NCBI RefSeq assembly: GCF_022539505.1
Contig: NC_061513.1
Span: forward strand, 175,676,017-175,740,016
Source of the DNA: Lolium rigidum
Lineage: Eukaryota; Streptophyta; Magnoliopsida; Poales; Poaceae
Direction: 5' to 3'
DNA: 64,000 bases
The translations under genes were made by a program, and so were the position numbers. The notes below the pieces were generated by a model. It was not told the origin of the DNA. It searched no databases and worked only from the letters and a program-made list of their open reading frames with translations. This document shows positions 12,149 to 35,100 of the stretch, one piece after another (positions within the stretch are counted from its first letter, which is position 1; each line of letters opens with the position of its first letter).

Positions 12149-13884
12149 GAGCATCTCCAGCCGCGTCCCCCAAAGCGTCCCCCAAAGGGATTTGGGGCGC
12201 GCCGGACAGAAAATGCATTCCAGACGCGTTCCCCAAAGCCCTTTTTTGTCCGGCGCGCCCCGATACGGTGTCCGGCGCCCCGAGCCCGTCCCCATCCCAC
12301 AGGGGACGCACCGGGGACGTCGGACACAACGAAAAGCGAGGCGAACCGACGCGGGCCCGACCCGTCGGCCGGCACAGAAGGCTAAAACCCCGTCGCCTAC
12401 CTTTGGTCAAGCGACGTTAATGGCGTCCCTATTTTCCCAGGCGACGCAGGGACGCGTCTCGTCATGCATGGCCGCGTGGCCGTCCGCGCCGGAGTTATTG
12501 TGTGCAACCACCCGCTGCCGCCGCTGTTTTAAGACGCCCTGCAGTTCTCGCCGCTCGTAATCCTTCTCGTCGCCGCCGCCTCCCCTCCCGGCATCTTCTC
12601 CTCGCCGCTCAAAAAATGTCGAGCTCGTCCTCCCGCAAGATCGCCGCGGCGAACGGCTCGGCCGCGGCAGCCTCACCGTGGCGGAGGCGTGGGCGCCGTA
12701 CCACGCCCGGTATCCGGTCCCGGCTGGACATGCGGCCGCCAGCGCCGGCGGCCGGAAGATGGTCGTGAACGGCATTGGTGTTCCGCCGCCGCCGGCCGCT
12801 CACGGAGCAATGGTGGGACGCTATCAAGGCCCGTCGGGCTCAACTCACCGCCCGAGAGCGGTTGGATCCGACGTGGCCGGTCGACAACAACGACGCTCAG
12901 TGGACGACGTACTTCAAGGCGAAGTACGACATCGAGATGCGCAGCACCGACAACCTCGTCGGCGGCCCCAATAGCTGGAACAAGGACGGCCGCGCCCTGT
13001 TCGGGGCGTTCGGGCGCACCCTCGACAACGTCATCCGCGGCATCCGCAACGGCGCTCCAAGGCTGGAGATGCCGTCGTCGCCGCCGCCGTCTCCTCAATG
13101 GCAGCCGAGGAGGACGACGTACTCGTCCTCCTCGCACTCTTCTTCCTCGGGACCGACGCGATCGACGCCGTCCTCGTCTTACCGGTCGGCGCCGTACACC
13201 GTTCCCAAACGGGAGGTGAAGGAGGAACCGGCGACGCCCGTCAACACGAGGCGTGGCGGCAGCGGCAGCCGGCGGCAGCAAGGGAGGCGCGGCGGCGCCC
13301 TCCTCATCCCGAGCCGGAGGTGAAGGAGGAGCCGGAGGAAGCTGCCGCAGCGGCGCCGGCCGGGCAGAGTACGAGCGGCAGCAGCGGCTCATCGCCGGCA
13401 GCGACGACCCCGAGGACTGCCCGGGGCTGCGGGCGGCGTTCTTGGCGTCCATGGACGACAAGGACGCTCGGAGGGGCGACCTGGACATGGCGATCGCCAT
13501 GTCCATCCGCGACTCCGGTAAGCCGCTCGTGGACCTCACCGACGACGGCGTGGCAGGACCAAGCGGCTTGGTGAAGGACGAGCCTGTCGACGAGCGCGTC
13601 AAGCAGGAGGTCGTCACCGACGACATGTACAACTTCCAGCAGTACTACGACGCCTCCGGCCGCCGCAAGTGGTTCTAGATTAGGTTTAGTTTAAAGTTAG
13701 TCAAATTTCGTTCAAATCTATGTAAGTTTGGACGAATCTAATCGAATCTAGTTAAGTTTAAAATTTGCGAAATTTTATTTGGGGGACGCGACTGGGAGCG
13801 ATGTCCCGCAAACGCGGCACGAACGAAACACGTCCCCCAAACGCTCAATCCGGCGCGGTTTGGGGGACGCGGCTGGAGATGCTC
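12149..13884 (+). mobile_element. Harbinger-type DNA element 2 (1.74 kb) with different cargo
   Basis: Ends start GAGCATCTCCAGCCGCG and are inverted, with TTA at 12146-12148 and 13885-13887. The first 230 bp are close to those of element 1 (8761). The interior is unrelated to element 1, holding a Pro/Ser-rich ORF in several frames and no transposase. Both elements are probably moved by the same transposase encoded elsewhere. Confidence 0.85.
12616..13678 (+). pseudogene. Hypothetical protein inside Harbinger-type element 2, frameshifted
   Basis: The sequence reads as one protein over several frames. The 12775-13323 frame gives WWDAIKARRAQLTARERLDP and FKAKYDIEMR, then a Ser/Pro-rich linker and KREVKEEPATPVNTRRGG. 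The continuation VKEEPEEAAAAAPAGQ is in the next frame (about 13310-13365). The end (about 13370-13678) is in a third frame: EYERQQRLIAGSDDPEDCPG, LDMAIAMSIRDSG and a terminal YNFQQYYDASGRRKWF. The N-terminal part before 12775 is also split between frames. I recall similar hypothetical proteins as common in wheat-type repeats. The function is unknown; a role in transposition is not shown. Confidence 0.6.
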
Positions 13885-13887
13885 TTA

Positions 13888-14363
13888 GCGTGGAATTAGG
13901 GACCAGGTGTGTTGCTAGTAACTGATCAGGGAACAGTGGAAGAAACCAAGAAATAACGCAGCCAGAATTAATCTCTGGGAATTTGGTTAGTTCTGCAACA
14001 GCTTTGGTTGAGTATGCCTAGTTGGTATCGAACAAATACCAACTTGACCGGCAAAAACACAGACTTCGAAGGTGGATTCATATGCATATTTGACCTGGAT
14101 TGGTTGGTACACGGACAAGCTGCTGAGCAAAAGCCCGCAAGAATGCAGCAAGAAACCACGAAAAGCAAGCTTATCAGAACAGACACCAGTGCAAAACAAA
14201 TCTATCATCAACCAAGAAACTATCTCACGTGTATTCAGCCCAGTAAATGTTCAAAGTCAACACCCAGTGTGTATTACGGAACTGAACTGTCATGTCTATA
14301 AACTGAACTGTCTTGTTATTTATTCACTGCTGAATAGAGTACACAAGGAAAGATGTTACCGCT
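13888..14363. other. Spacer downstream of NDUFAF7, likely including its 3' UTR
   Basis: This 476-bp stretch lies between Harbinger-type element 2 and the NDUFAF7 stop codon. It would contain the 3' UTR on the minus strand. No other gene was recognised. Confidence 0.5.
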
Positions 14364-23916
<9,553 letters not shown>

Positions 23917-24125
23917 TTCGACGGCGAGACAGAGCCAGGGGAGGGGAGAGTGCGGAGCTTAAGTGCTGCTGGTGGGTTGGGCCGCAGAGGCAGGACGGCC
24001 AGGATCTGCGGGTTTTGGTGTAAAACGTAGTGGGCCTAGCCTAGCACTTTGATGCGATGTACGGTCCGATAAGCTTGTCCTCTCGGCGGCCCACCAGACC
24101 AAACGCTTTCATCCAGTGAGTCAGT
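23917..24125 (-). promoter_or_regulatory. Upstream region of NDUFAF7
   Basis: This GC-rich stretch lies between the start codon and the split TIR element. It should hold the 5' UTR and core promoter. No clear TATA box was seen. The Helitron-like insertion begins only about 216 bp upstream of the start codon, so more distal promoter elements may have been moved 14 kb away. Confidence 0.4.
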
Positions 24126-24132
24126 GAGGGCA

Positions 24133-27100
24133 TCTAAAGGTATAAACGATGCCCCCCATAGGGGGCTTCACAGAAATTAACCCTTCTCAGCCCTACGATC
24201 TTCTTCATCGATTGATCCTGGCCGTTCCTGCGTCTAGCTTCTGGTTGGCAGAGTCTCACATTGTAATTTTACACTCTATCCCTCACAGCAGAAAAAGATA
24301 TGGAACAAGCCGGCTCCCTACCCGCCTCTCGCATGCGTTTGGGCTCCACCTGACGGCCGGCTCCGCGCGTCGCCCACTACGGCTCGGTGGCTGGTTGGTA
24401 CCTCTTCGCGCCGCTGGCCGAAAATATCTGACCCGCTTGGGTAGATAGCGGGGTAGCTCCGGTCTTCTCCTCGATGGTCGGCGCGAGCGGCTCCGTGCCA
24501 AGCACGCCATTAGCCGGCGGTACAAGCTCTCACCGTGCTCGACACTATACCCACGAGCGCCGTCGCTTCGGAGGACCATCTTCCTCACTTTCCCCTGCCT
24601 CTTCCGCTTCGTTCTCTCGCTCCTTGCATCGTCGCCTCCTCCGCATCGCTCGCTCCGCCGTGCATCCGGTGCCGTCCGCCGTGTCCCGTCTCGTCGCCGG
24701 TGGCCGACCTTGCCTCATGGCGCCGATCTGCCATGGATTCGGTTAAGGTGAGGCTCTGCTTCATCAGTGCGGGTCAGTTGCCGGTTAGATTTTCCACTTT
24801 CCCTCCCCGTTCGGTTTTCGATCTCCTCCGTGCCATAGCGCTGCTCGGCTTTCCGTCCTGGCTCACGCGCGGGTCGCGGTGCTTCCGCCTCGTTCCTCCT
24901 TCTCTCCCCCAATCCCCTCGCTCGCCGCTGCTCCTTCTCCCCAATCCCCTACCGTTCTCCCGCAACGAGGCCATGCTCGAGCGACCGCCACACATCCCGA
25001 AGGAGCAAGGTCTCCGCCTCCATCGATCTCTCCCGCGCCGTTCCCGATGTGAAGTTCTTCGACGACCGACATCGCTCGGGAGGGCTCCCAAGATGGACCG
25101 GGGAAGAAGGATTTGGGCCGTGGTGGGCGGCTAGCGGCAAGGACAGGGGCTTTGGTTCTTGTTCCCGTCCGTGCTTTGGCCGTTCCTTGTTTCGAGCCGT
25201 CGTTGGCTGCCTTCTCTTGGCCGTTTTTGTCTTGATTTTTCTCCGCCCTCTTCTTTCTATCCGGTCGCTCGTGCTTGGTACGTCCCGATTTGTGTCTCGT
25301 TTGGTGTTGTTCTCTGCAGGTACTCAAGCATGTCGGTGGTTGCCGCGCCGACCGGGTGCGGCGTGGGGCGAGCTAGAGGAGTTTCGGGTTTGGCCCCTTC
25401 CTGCTTCTCCCTTTTTGTCTTCTCCCTTTTCGATTTGGCTTGTTCTTTTGCTGCTTGCCTTGCTTCTGACGTGGTTACTTTTCTTCTGTGTTTCTTCTTT
25501 GCAGGTCGTCACCTCGCTGAAGATTACTGGGTCAGCTGCTCGCATCTCGGTTCGAAGTTGTCTCCTCGACCTACTGTTTGCGTCTCGCTCCCGGTAAGTC
25601 GCTTCTTTCGGTTGGTTCATGCTTTCTCCGTATTACTAGAGTACCGTCCGCGGCCGTAATCGTTCCTCGTGCTACACACTCGTTAGTATCGGCGGCAGCT
25701 AGGCTTCCCTGGTGCTAGGCATAGTGGACGGGTCATTTTTGGTTCTAGGAAATACACGTGTTTGTTGTTGTTCCTCAAGTAGGCCTCGCGTTCTTAGCAC
25801 GTTAAGGTCCGATCGTAGCTTTTCGCGTTCCCGGTAGTGGGGCTTACAGAGAATGATGCATATGTGATTTAGACCATTTCCTTCATTAGCCGAAGGAGTT
25901 GGTAAATTGATTATCCAAAATACATGTGCCGATAATCTAATAACATGAAAGGATAGTGCTCAAGTAGGGTGTACTGTAAAAATTCAATATCATTTTAAAA
26001 GCTTAACTCGCACAGGAACATCCGTGTGTATATATGCCGGATAATAAGTACTGCCCAAATAATGCAAAATCACCGCTTAAGAGTATATTTCGATAGGTGG
26101 GTCTCGAACGGTACTTCATGGACATAGTCTACTTTCTCCACAAAACGGCAGCGATGGGTTGCTAAAGTTAGACTTAAGGTTCGATTATGTGAGTTCTTTG
26201 TCACAGTGGCGCACCTCATAAAAGGCAGTCCTATACAGGGACATCAAGATCTATAAGAAATGGCTTTTTTATTTACTCAGCTTAGTACTATAATTAGGTG
26301 ACGGTGAAACCCTAGAGTTAGTTTACTATTTTTTCCTAAAGTAGGAAGCCTGCCTATTTTTCTTCGACAAAAGATATATATATGACACCGCCGGTAAGGA
26401 AATAAATTTCACAATGCAATGTGGTCATAGATAATGAGATGTTCCAGTCGTACTCTAATAGAGTTTTACCTATCATTACAGTTTAGAAAACATATATGGA
26501 GCTAAGGGAATCTAAGAGTGGAAGCGCACAATATCGTAGAGCTTCCTTTTGCCCGCATCCATATTTTCCTTCGGTTCCCATAGATTTCAAAAACTTCAGA
26601 TATACATCAGCAAACGATAGTGTCGTGCAATAGGTAAATCACCCGAAATAAAGGTAAAACAGGTCGTTAGATATTGCTGCAACCGAGCCATCGATAAAAG
26701 TGTTGCCATGTCCTTTTTGAAAGAAAAATAAACTCGCATTGTAATGCACAAGCGGCTATACCTTGTCATGCAGCTGATGTTGAAAAAATATTTGTTACAA
26801 CGGTTCACAGGATCGAAATCCACCTTTGAACAGCTGCAAAGAAAAGCGAGCTACTAAGCATGCTACATATAGGAAGAGAACAGACAGTGACAAAATCTGC
26901 ACTAGCCATGGCTGGCATAGAAGATATCCATAACAGAAATTGGATCTAGCTTCTTTATGGATTTGTTGTGCTTTAGTCATGTACACGCCAGTGCCATTCC
27001 CACTTGCTTTAGATGGACGTGTTCCTCCACTCTGCAGATCAAAAAGGAGCTTCGTTCCTTCGGGTGCTTTGTGATGTTCATGACTATGGGTGTTGTCGGT

Positions 27101-29178
27101 GGATGCACTCGTCCCCTTAGTTACTTCATCGGCTGTTAGTAAAATGCCTGGTTGCAAATGCATGCTTGCTTGCTTAAGATGTGGTGATAAGCTAGGCTTT
27201 AATCACTTGCTGTAAGATTCTTCGCCCGGCTCCAGCAGGATACTTATTGTGCCTTATGGCTTAGCCTTGCTCATTATTTTTATTCCCTGTGTTTTCGCAT
27301 GTATCTGCGATGTATAATAAACTTTGTCTTGCTCTATTTCAGGTTCTCTGTTGTGCACTCTTGCTGCGCCTGTTTCTTTGCCAGGTAGTTTTCCATCTTT
27401 GCGTTTAGTTCCTGCATGTATTACCTTTTTTTATATGCATTATGTTCATTCATGTCTTTACATTCTCGGTTTCTAATAAACAAGTGTCCTTGGGATTTTA
27501 AATTCTTTTGTGTGTGTTCCTTTCTTGCCGATCACTTTTTCGCTGCCGCAGGATGTCTGAAGGACTCGGGTTTCAGTTCTGATATGGTTTTATGGCGACC
27601 CTGCAGGATTGATAGGAGTGACTTTGTAAAAACGCATGGTTGATAGGGGTGACACTGTGTTTGTACAGCAACAACTTGCAACTAGCTTAAATCATTTATG
27701 AAGATATCATTGGCTGCCAATTTCTCAGGTGAGGAAATCATTTGCTTGCACCAACACATCTTTCTGAATGCGTGAAGGGTTTGTTCTTCTGAACAAAGTG
27801 ATTTCCTTTGAAGCTTCACTTTGGAGTTTTCCTTCAAATTCTACAGTGAGCAGCTCTATTTGTATTTCATCGGACTTGGGCACTTGGCAGGTGTTAGGTG
27901 TTTCCAAAGCTGGTAGTAGTTATGCTAGCTATGAACAAACTTTGCTGGAAGATATTTCATTAATTACTCCAAAATTTCTAGGACGTGAGAAACACATAGA
28001 TAGAAATAATTATTAGGCAATGGAGCATAATAAACGAATATGATTTTTTTCTTGGCTGTCAAAGTGATATTGAGTTTTAAGTGCTTCTCCTAAAATTATG
28101 TTTCTTGTTTCCTTGATGTGTACTTGCAGTTATGGCTTCCATTTGATGATGCAAATACGCACATGATTTATGGTCCACCCATTCTCCAGTCGTAGTCCGA
28201 CATAAATTTGTAGTCGGTGTGTGCCCTGTACCTTCAAAGGTATCCTTTCCCCATCCTTACTTATGAGTGGTTCCTAATTAATCCCTGATTGTAACTATTG
28301 TTTTCTGTAGGAATCTCATGATGATGGTCTCCATAAATTATCTGTTAATTAATTAACTCTTACTGCCTCATTTAATGATTTACTGCAACCTATCTTCAAC
28401 ACATGCTGTTCCTTCATTAGTATGGCTTCAATATTTAATTTGTACTCTATTTACCATTTTATTCAGTGTTTACCCCCTGGTGTGTTTTTGTTTTGTTTTA
28501 CAAGGTCATTGATTTACTGCAAACTAACATCGAGTTGTCAAATGCCAGTAAACCAATTTGATCTTCTGTTCGCCACTAATTCGGAGGCTCTTGACTTAAC
28601 GCTCGCTTTGTTATTGGTATTCAGTAATGCTACACCTACGGACGGGAAGGGTTACGGAAACTCTACGCGCTGACGGGTCTCCAGACGTGGCGCTAGCGTG
28701 GAATAGAAACCGCTCGGGTGAGAGGGAGAGAAGAAAAAGAGAAGGAAAAGGAAAAAAATGGCATGCAGAGTAAAATCCCCAATCCCATCTCCTAGCGACA
28801 GAGGATGCTTCTTGTCGCGGCGGCGCAGCGGGGCCAACTCTTGGTCGCAGGCGGCGTCTCGCGGAGATCTTGGACGCCGGAGGCGGCGCGGCTATATGTT
28901 GGTCGCAAGGGGCGTCGCGGCAAGCCGTTGATCGTAGGCTCTTAGGCGGCGGCCGCGTTGAGCTGCTAGGAAGGCAACCGGCTGCGTGCGAGCCGTTGGA
29001 CGGCAGACGGCGGCGCGCGAGCTGTTGGACGTCAGTGCCGCGGCCTCAGCGAGCTGTTGGATGGTGGGCGGCGGGCTTGGCGAGCTCGTGGTCCAGGACG
29101 GCACCAGGCACAACATGGTTCCAACATGGACATGGCAGGTGAGCCCCTCCTATGTCTTAGGTGCTGCATTTTAACTAG
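24133..29178 (+). mobile_element. Upstream Helitron-like unit (first of a probable head-to-tail pair)
   Basis: It starts TCTAAAGGTATAA at 24133 and would end with CTAG at 29175-29178. The last 19 bases (GGTGCTGCATTTTAACTAG) resemble the confirmed right end at 38301-38319. A good hairpin is not seen there, so this end is degenerate. The 24150-25660 part is GC-rich with intron-like signals (TTTGCAG before 25506). From 25700 to 28650 the DNA is AT-rich with nothing recognised. The segment 28620-29170 is GC-rich and starts near GCTACACCTACGGACG, possibly an end of another DNA element. Confidence 0.5.
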
Positions 29179-32100
29179 TCTAAAGGTATAATTGCTGCAC
29201 CCCCATGGCCTCCTCACAGCGTTATTAGATTCTCCACCGTTCGATCTCACAGCTGGCAAAATCTGATCCGTTCTTTTCTGGTTCACTGGTTGGGTGGGCG
29301 TTTCTGACAGCTAGGTAAACCCCATGCAACGCGAGTATTCTACCCGCATCGTGCTGTTTTGGGCTCCACCTTCGCGCGGACCCGCCCGTCGGTCGGTGCG
29401 GGTGAAACGGGATCCGGTCCACCATGTTGTGGCTCAGGCCGAGGCTTCCGGTTGGTTGTGCCCGCCTGTGCCTGTTTCTCCCGGGAGATAGAGCCATGGA
29501 ACGGGCGTGGTTTACCCACCTCACTCTGCCTGTGGGCCGTATCATCGTCTGGGCCCTTGTGTCGGCCGCTGTAGGTGGGATTTGTTTTCGTCGGCCGTTC
29601 TGTCGGGCCGTCGAAATATCTAGGGGTAGGTTTGGCATTTCCTCGCGTCGTTTCGGCCGGTGAGTGCGCTCCACCGCTGTCGCCACAGCATTCGCCCACG
29701 GAGGAGCTCGATATGGGAGAAGAGCCCCTTTTAGTGCGACGGCGTCGGCCCCCCGTGCCCATCCGCCTCACTTTTCCCTCGCCGCTCTACCTTCGCCCAC
29801 ACTGTCCTCTCCTCGTCGCCTCGTTCGTCCGGTCGATGCGCCGTCGATCCCCCGCACCCGCGTCAATCGCTTCCTCAGCATCGTCGGCGGCCGCAGGCGT
29901 TACTCCATGTCTGCGCTCTGCCGTGAGCTTGGTTGAGGTGACCTCCGTCCCTTTTCCCCTTCCCCTTCTACAGCGAGCGGTTTGCCTGATCTCCGTCTGG
30001 GCGAATCGGTTGGCCCTCGTTTGATTTCCTGCCACATGATTCGGCCTCTTCTTGCGATTTCTCTTTCCCAAGATTTGGTTCTCTTTACTTCTTGCGATTG
30101 CTCTTTTCTGTCCCGTCCGTGGTTTCTTTTTGCCCCCGTCTCTCGTTCTTCTTCGTCCCGGGGACTTCTTTTTGTTCTTCCCTACGTTTTTACCTTTGCA
30201 TCTTAGGCCTGACGTGGTTTTCTTTCACCTTTTTTTCTTCCATTGCAGGTCATCGTCTCGCCGGGAGTGCCGCTCTGTGGTCGAGGCGGCTGCTTCGTTC
30301 GGTCCCTCCTCGCCTCTGTTGTCGGTGAGTGCCCTCTGTTCCATCCTCCTCTGTACGGTTCTTTGAGGTCGGCCGCGTACGGTTGCATCGGTAGATCCAA
30401 TAAACCATGCGTGTGTGTGCTTGGTCAGATGAAAACGAAGCCTCCACAATAACATTGTACCCATGCTTGGTCATGCTGCGTGGAGGATACAAAGGGCTCG
30501 TCTCCTCTCCTTCTAGCTGGGTACGGTTCCGTTCCGGTTGAACAAGCTGCACGGAAAGTCCACACATTTAGACAATAGAAGAACTCAGCATGTAAAAAAT
30601 ACCTTTATTACTTCTTTTCCTACATTTAATAAGGCTCTTTCTCAGCATGGAGATAGCTAACCATGCATAGTATCTTATATGGTTACTGGTTTTGTAATTG
30701 TTCACCATTTAGTGTTTTCAGTACTTGGATGGTTAATGAAAGATTTTCTTGCATCTGCTGTTGCAGGGAAGAAGCAGGCTAACAAATGAAAAGTTCAAAG
30801 GAACTTGATTATGCCAACGAATCCAATGGCTGAATGTCCGATCTGTGGACTTTTAGATTCTTTGTTATTTGGTTAAATTGTCAGTATTATCTTTCTGTTC
30901 TCTTTTTCTTTTGTCCGATTATTTTGTGGGAAGACCTTAGATTTTCATTTTCTTTATGATGGCACGATGTTTCAGAGGTATGTCCTTTCTTTTGACGCAT
31001 TTCGAATACTACTATTTGATCTATCTCATGTATCTGAACTCTCAAGCTCATTTTTGTGTTCTCTTTTTCTCCCATCAAGTTCTAATTCTGCTTGCAATCC
31101 ATGTGCTCATTGCCACTATTCTTTCTGTTCATATTTTGTCGCATGCCTTTTTTCCTTATCTGTCCGTTTCAGACATATGCACCATGGTTCATGACTGCAC
31201 TTTATATACATGTTTTTAAAGGCTAACAATATTAGAATATTATGTGCGTGTGTTAATTCATGACCCCCTTCTCCCTACAGTGGTTTCGGAAGGAGAACCA
31301 TTAACATTCTTGTGGAGTGAGCTGCCGGAGTAACAATGCTGGTGTGGCTGTTGCGGCTGCTCCTAAAAGCAGAGACTTCCATGATAGGTTTCCATGCCCC
31401 TGGCTGAGTTTCTCCATTTGGTCTGCAGAGTGCAGGTTACCTTTCTCCACCTCCGCACTAGGACACATATTGGCGTGGTGCATCCATAAATTAGGATATG
31501 AAATCGATGCGGATGCATGACAACACAATTGGCGTGATGCTCCTAATTTATGGATGCATCCTTTTGCTGCTCTAGGAATTTTTAAATATTGATGACAGTG
31601 ATTCTTCAGCTCAGATTATCCAATGATTACATGTTAAGTTGTGTGATGTGGTTGTTGGGGATGCAAAGAATAAAGAAAATGCTCATGCCGGCCAAAATAA
31701 CGGAAGATTCTCCTCCATGTTTGAGAGGTAAAAGATGGGTCTGCGTTGATTTGTTTGTATCATTATCCTAATTTACTATTGTCAACTTCAGTTATTTCAC
31801 ATTCTGGTGATCGGTTTGAACATACTATTATTTTTATCAGCTGGTGGAAAATATGGTAGGTTTTTCTTTGTCTTAAGAAATTATGTATGATTTTGATGTT
31901 GTTTCTTGGGCCATGATCTGGAATAGGTTCTGGTTTCATTCTCCATTTTCCCGTTTTGTTGTGACACTCAAACTACAATAATGGTCAGGCTCCCAATCTG
32001 ATTTATTTTCCTTGAGTTTTTTTCTCAATTTCTTGGTGTACTAATTGCACAGATGCTGGTAGAGAATTCTTCCTCGGGCTTTACCTTGATGGCCTCATAT

Positions 32101-35100
32101 ATCTAACAATGTTTATTTTGTATTTAACCCTATTTTGTAGCATTCACATGGTATGCACTAATTAACCTTTTCCATTTATGTTCCCTACTCACAGATTTCA
32201 CTGGAAGCATGTATGTTTGCTGATGCTGAGCACTTTCAGGCTGCAGCCATGTGTTGTTATAATATATTAATAGTTTCGGCAAAATTTGGTAAGCTTGTGC
32301 AAATTTCTTAGTAATCAGTATGGTTCAGAGGCATTGTCATATAGGTTTTATTTCATTTTCGTTGCGAATTTTCTTAGTAATCAGTATGATCTCACTAGAA
32401 GGCAATTTTTGTAAACTTCAATTGTCTTATTTTTGTAACCTGAGTCCTAGGACATATACACTACTAATGGATCAGTTAATCGAGGTAGTATTAATTAGTG
32501 AGGGAAGCAATTTTATTGTCATGATATGGTAGACTAGGATTCTTAATATTACCTGTTTTTTAGGCTTGAGGTTTCTTCAAAAAATCATCCCAGAAAGGAT
32601 TTTTTTCAAAAAAATACTTTGAAATTCTAATAGTGTTAAGATACATGTAAATATGTATACATACCTTGAAAGCTTCTTTAGGCGTTAAGGTTCCTACAGC
32701 ATACATGATGTTGCAATGTATAAATTCAGTGCATGTAGTACTACCTTCTTATTTTTTTAACTGTGCATACATGGAACCTCAGGGTTGGCCGTGGTGAACT
32801 TAAGGGACGAAGAACTGGGCCATGTTTTGGAACTTCTGCCACATCATCAGATCGGGCTCTCCTTCTCAACCACCTCATGAAGATTTTCTGCATGCTAAGA
32901 TTAATGATTACGTTTTGATATATTTATGTTCCTCATTGGACTTTGTAGTAGAGTAATATTCCTTTTTTCTAAATATTTGGCAATGGACCCTTTTTTATTA
33001 AAAACTACTAATAAGTAATAATATATCTGATGCAAGGTTTAAATAGCTAGCTATTGCTTTTCTAGACCTTGAAAGTCACCCTATGACACCACCCTGTACC
33101 ACTATTGGATATGACCCCTATAGCAGCAAATAGTTGTGTCATTTGCATTGGCGCGAAAGCAGCTCTAGCTAGCGCTATTTCTGTAAGCAGACATGGTCAA
33201 AAACAACAGACAGTTTCTAATTGTAACTATAAACTTAGGCTATAATAACTATGTATATGAGTATATGACCATGTCAATTGAAAAATAGAAAGCCTAAAAG
33301 GTTAGCATTCAAACTTGTGACATTGGTTTATTGATACCATGGATATTACTAAAACCTCATACGATTTAGGATGCATACCTGAAGGGACTGTACATACATG
33401 GGTTCAGGCTTTTAGATTTTGTGTGGAGTGAAAATCTCGGATTTCTTTAATATGGTAGTAGTTGGTTATATTGAGATCTCAAGAAATAATCTTTCAGCCC
33501 TACACACGAAAGGCTAAAATGTTGCTTTACCTGGCTGGTGTCTTCCTTCCATTGCAGTACAAATAGTACAATTTGATTACCAATTTTAGAGTATTCATCT
33601 GCACTGAAACTTATGTTTTTATATTTCATAGATTAACTGAGCTTGAGTATGAATAAAGAGTTCATGTTTTACCAATTTTTTCCTTCTAATATGTCTAGCA
33701 AACTGAATTTGAGAACATTGGCTTATTTAGTAGCAGCTTTCATCTTGCCTTACCTGAACTTTTAATTTTGAAGTTAATTATAAATGGGATCCTTTGTGAT
33801 TCAGTGGCATGATGCCATACATATTTTTACTTGTTTCTTTTACAGATTTGTGAGTATTTTGATTAATAGAAGAATTCTGAACTCTAATACTACCGTCGAG
33901 ATATCTCTCCCTTAAGTGACACATGAATATCGGATACCCTACTTTGGAATCCATGTAGCTCCGAGAAGGTCAGCATAGCTCTTTATCTGAGTTCATGGAA
34001 CCAAATATTATTGTATTACTTTCACAGTTTTGCATCGATTGCATGGGAGCAAATCAATTACTTCAATGGCCAATGACACATTTTTTGGCATGTTGGTTCT
34101 ATCTGTTCTGTTACATTCATTTCATTATTATTTCAGCAGTTCATGTTCCTGAACATTTTTTTATTATAGGTTCGTGGAAATACAGCTGCATGGCAGCAAA
34201 ATTCAGGTGATATGGTATGTGATGAAGTTGCTGCCCCTCTAAGAAGTATTATGTTATTTTCAGTAGGTGCATACATGTAGTACTGATTGCTGTGTGCTGT
34301 TTAAACGTTTTTCATGTAGCCTTATGGCTAATTTTCCTTGATTGAGTTCTTATGTTGTTTGTCGGAAAGTATTAATGATTCTCATGTCGGAAAGTATTAA
34401 TACTACTGTCAGATATCTCTCACTTGTGTGCACATAAAAATGCAGAAAATATGCATAGGGAAGAAGGTCAAGTAAATAGCATACTGGAGCTTAACTGGAG
34501 TTTTGATAAATAGCACGATAAGGTATTGTTTCCCTCGTATACATTTGTATTGAAGAAGAAAAAATTCTGCTTATGATAATTATATATACGTATCATACCC
34601 TGAGTTTTACTATATTTTTTCGGTTTCTTTCATTATGTCCAGCCATGGACATGCTACCGCGTTCCCTTTTATGTTTTGATGGACTCAGATTGGTGATGAA
34701 ACTGAGAGAGTTGTAATTCTGTGTGTGAATAGCCGGGTGGAATTGTCTGTGGATCTATCCAAAGTTCCTGGACTCAAGCGCTACTTGCCGCAAATGGGAA
34801 TTTGTCGGTATGTGAATTTGGTAATCTTAGAAAATAACCCCATGTGAAGAAACTGAATTATTTGGTTCCTAAATTCATGCATACATTGCTTCCCAGACTT
34901 TGTTAAATGCAGTTATTAGAAAGAGTTTGTACACAATAAGGGATTCCAATTTCTGTGGATGCAGTTTTATTAATAGTTGTCATCTATGTACCGAATTATC
35001 ATGGGTCGACTCTCTTTCTGGTTTGCCATGTTCGCTTCAGTAAAATAAAAGTCCCTTACACGTATAATTGTTAGTATTGAACATCAAGATTTTTATATGC

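Noticed and set aside
24283..25659. Several 100-200-codon frames on both strands
   Set aside because: GC-rich, overlapping and without known domains. The paired copy at 29300-30560 does not keep the same protein, so coding is not supported.
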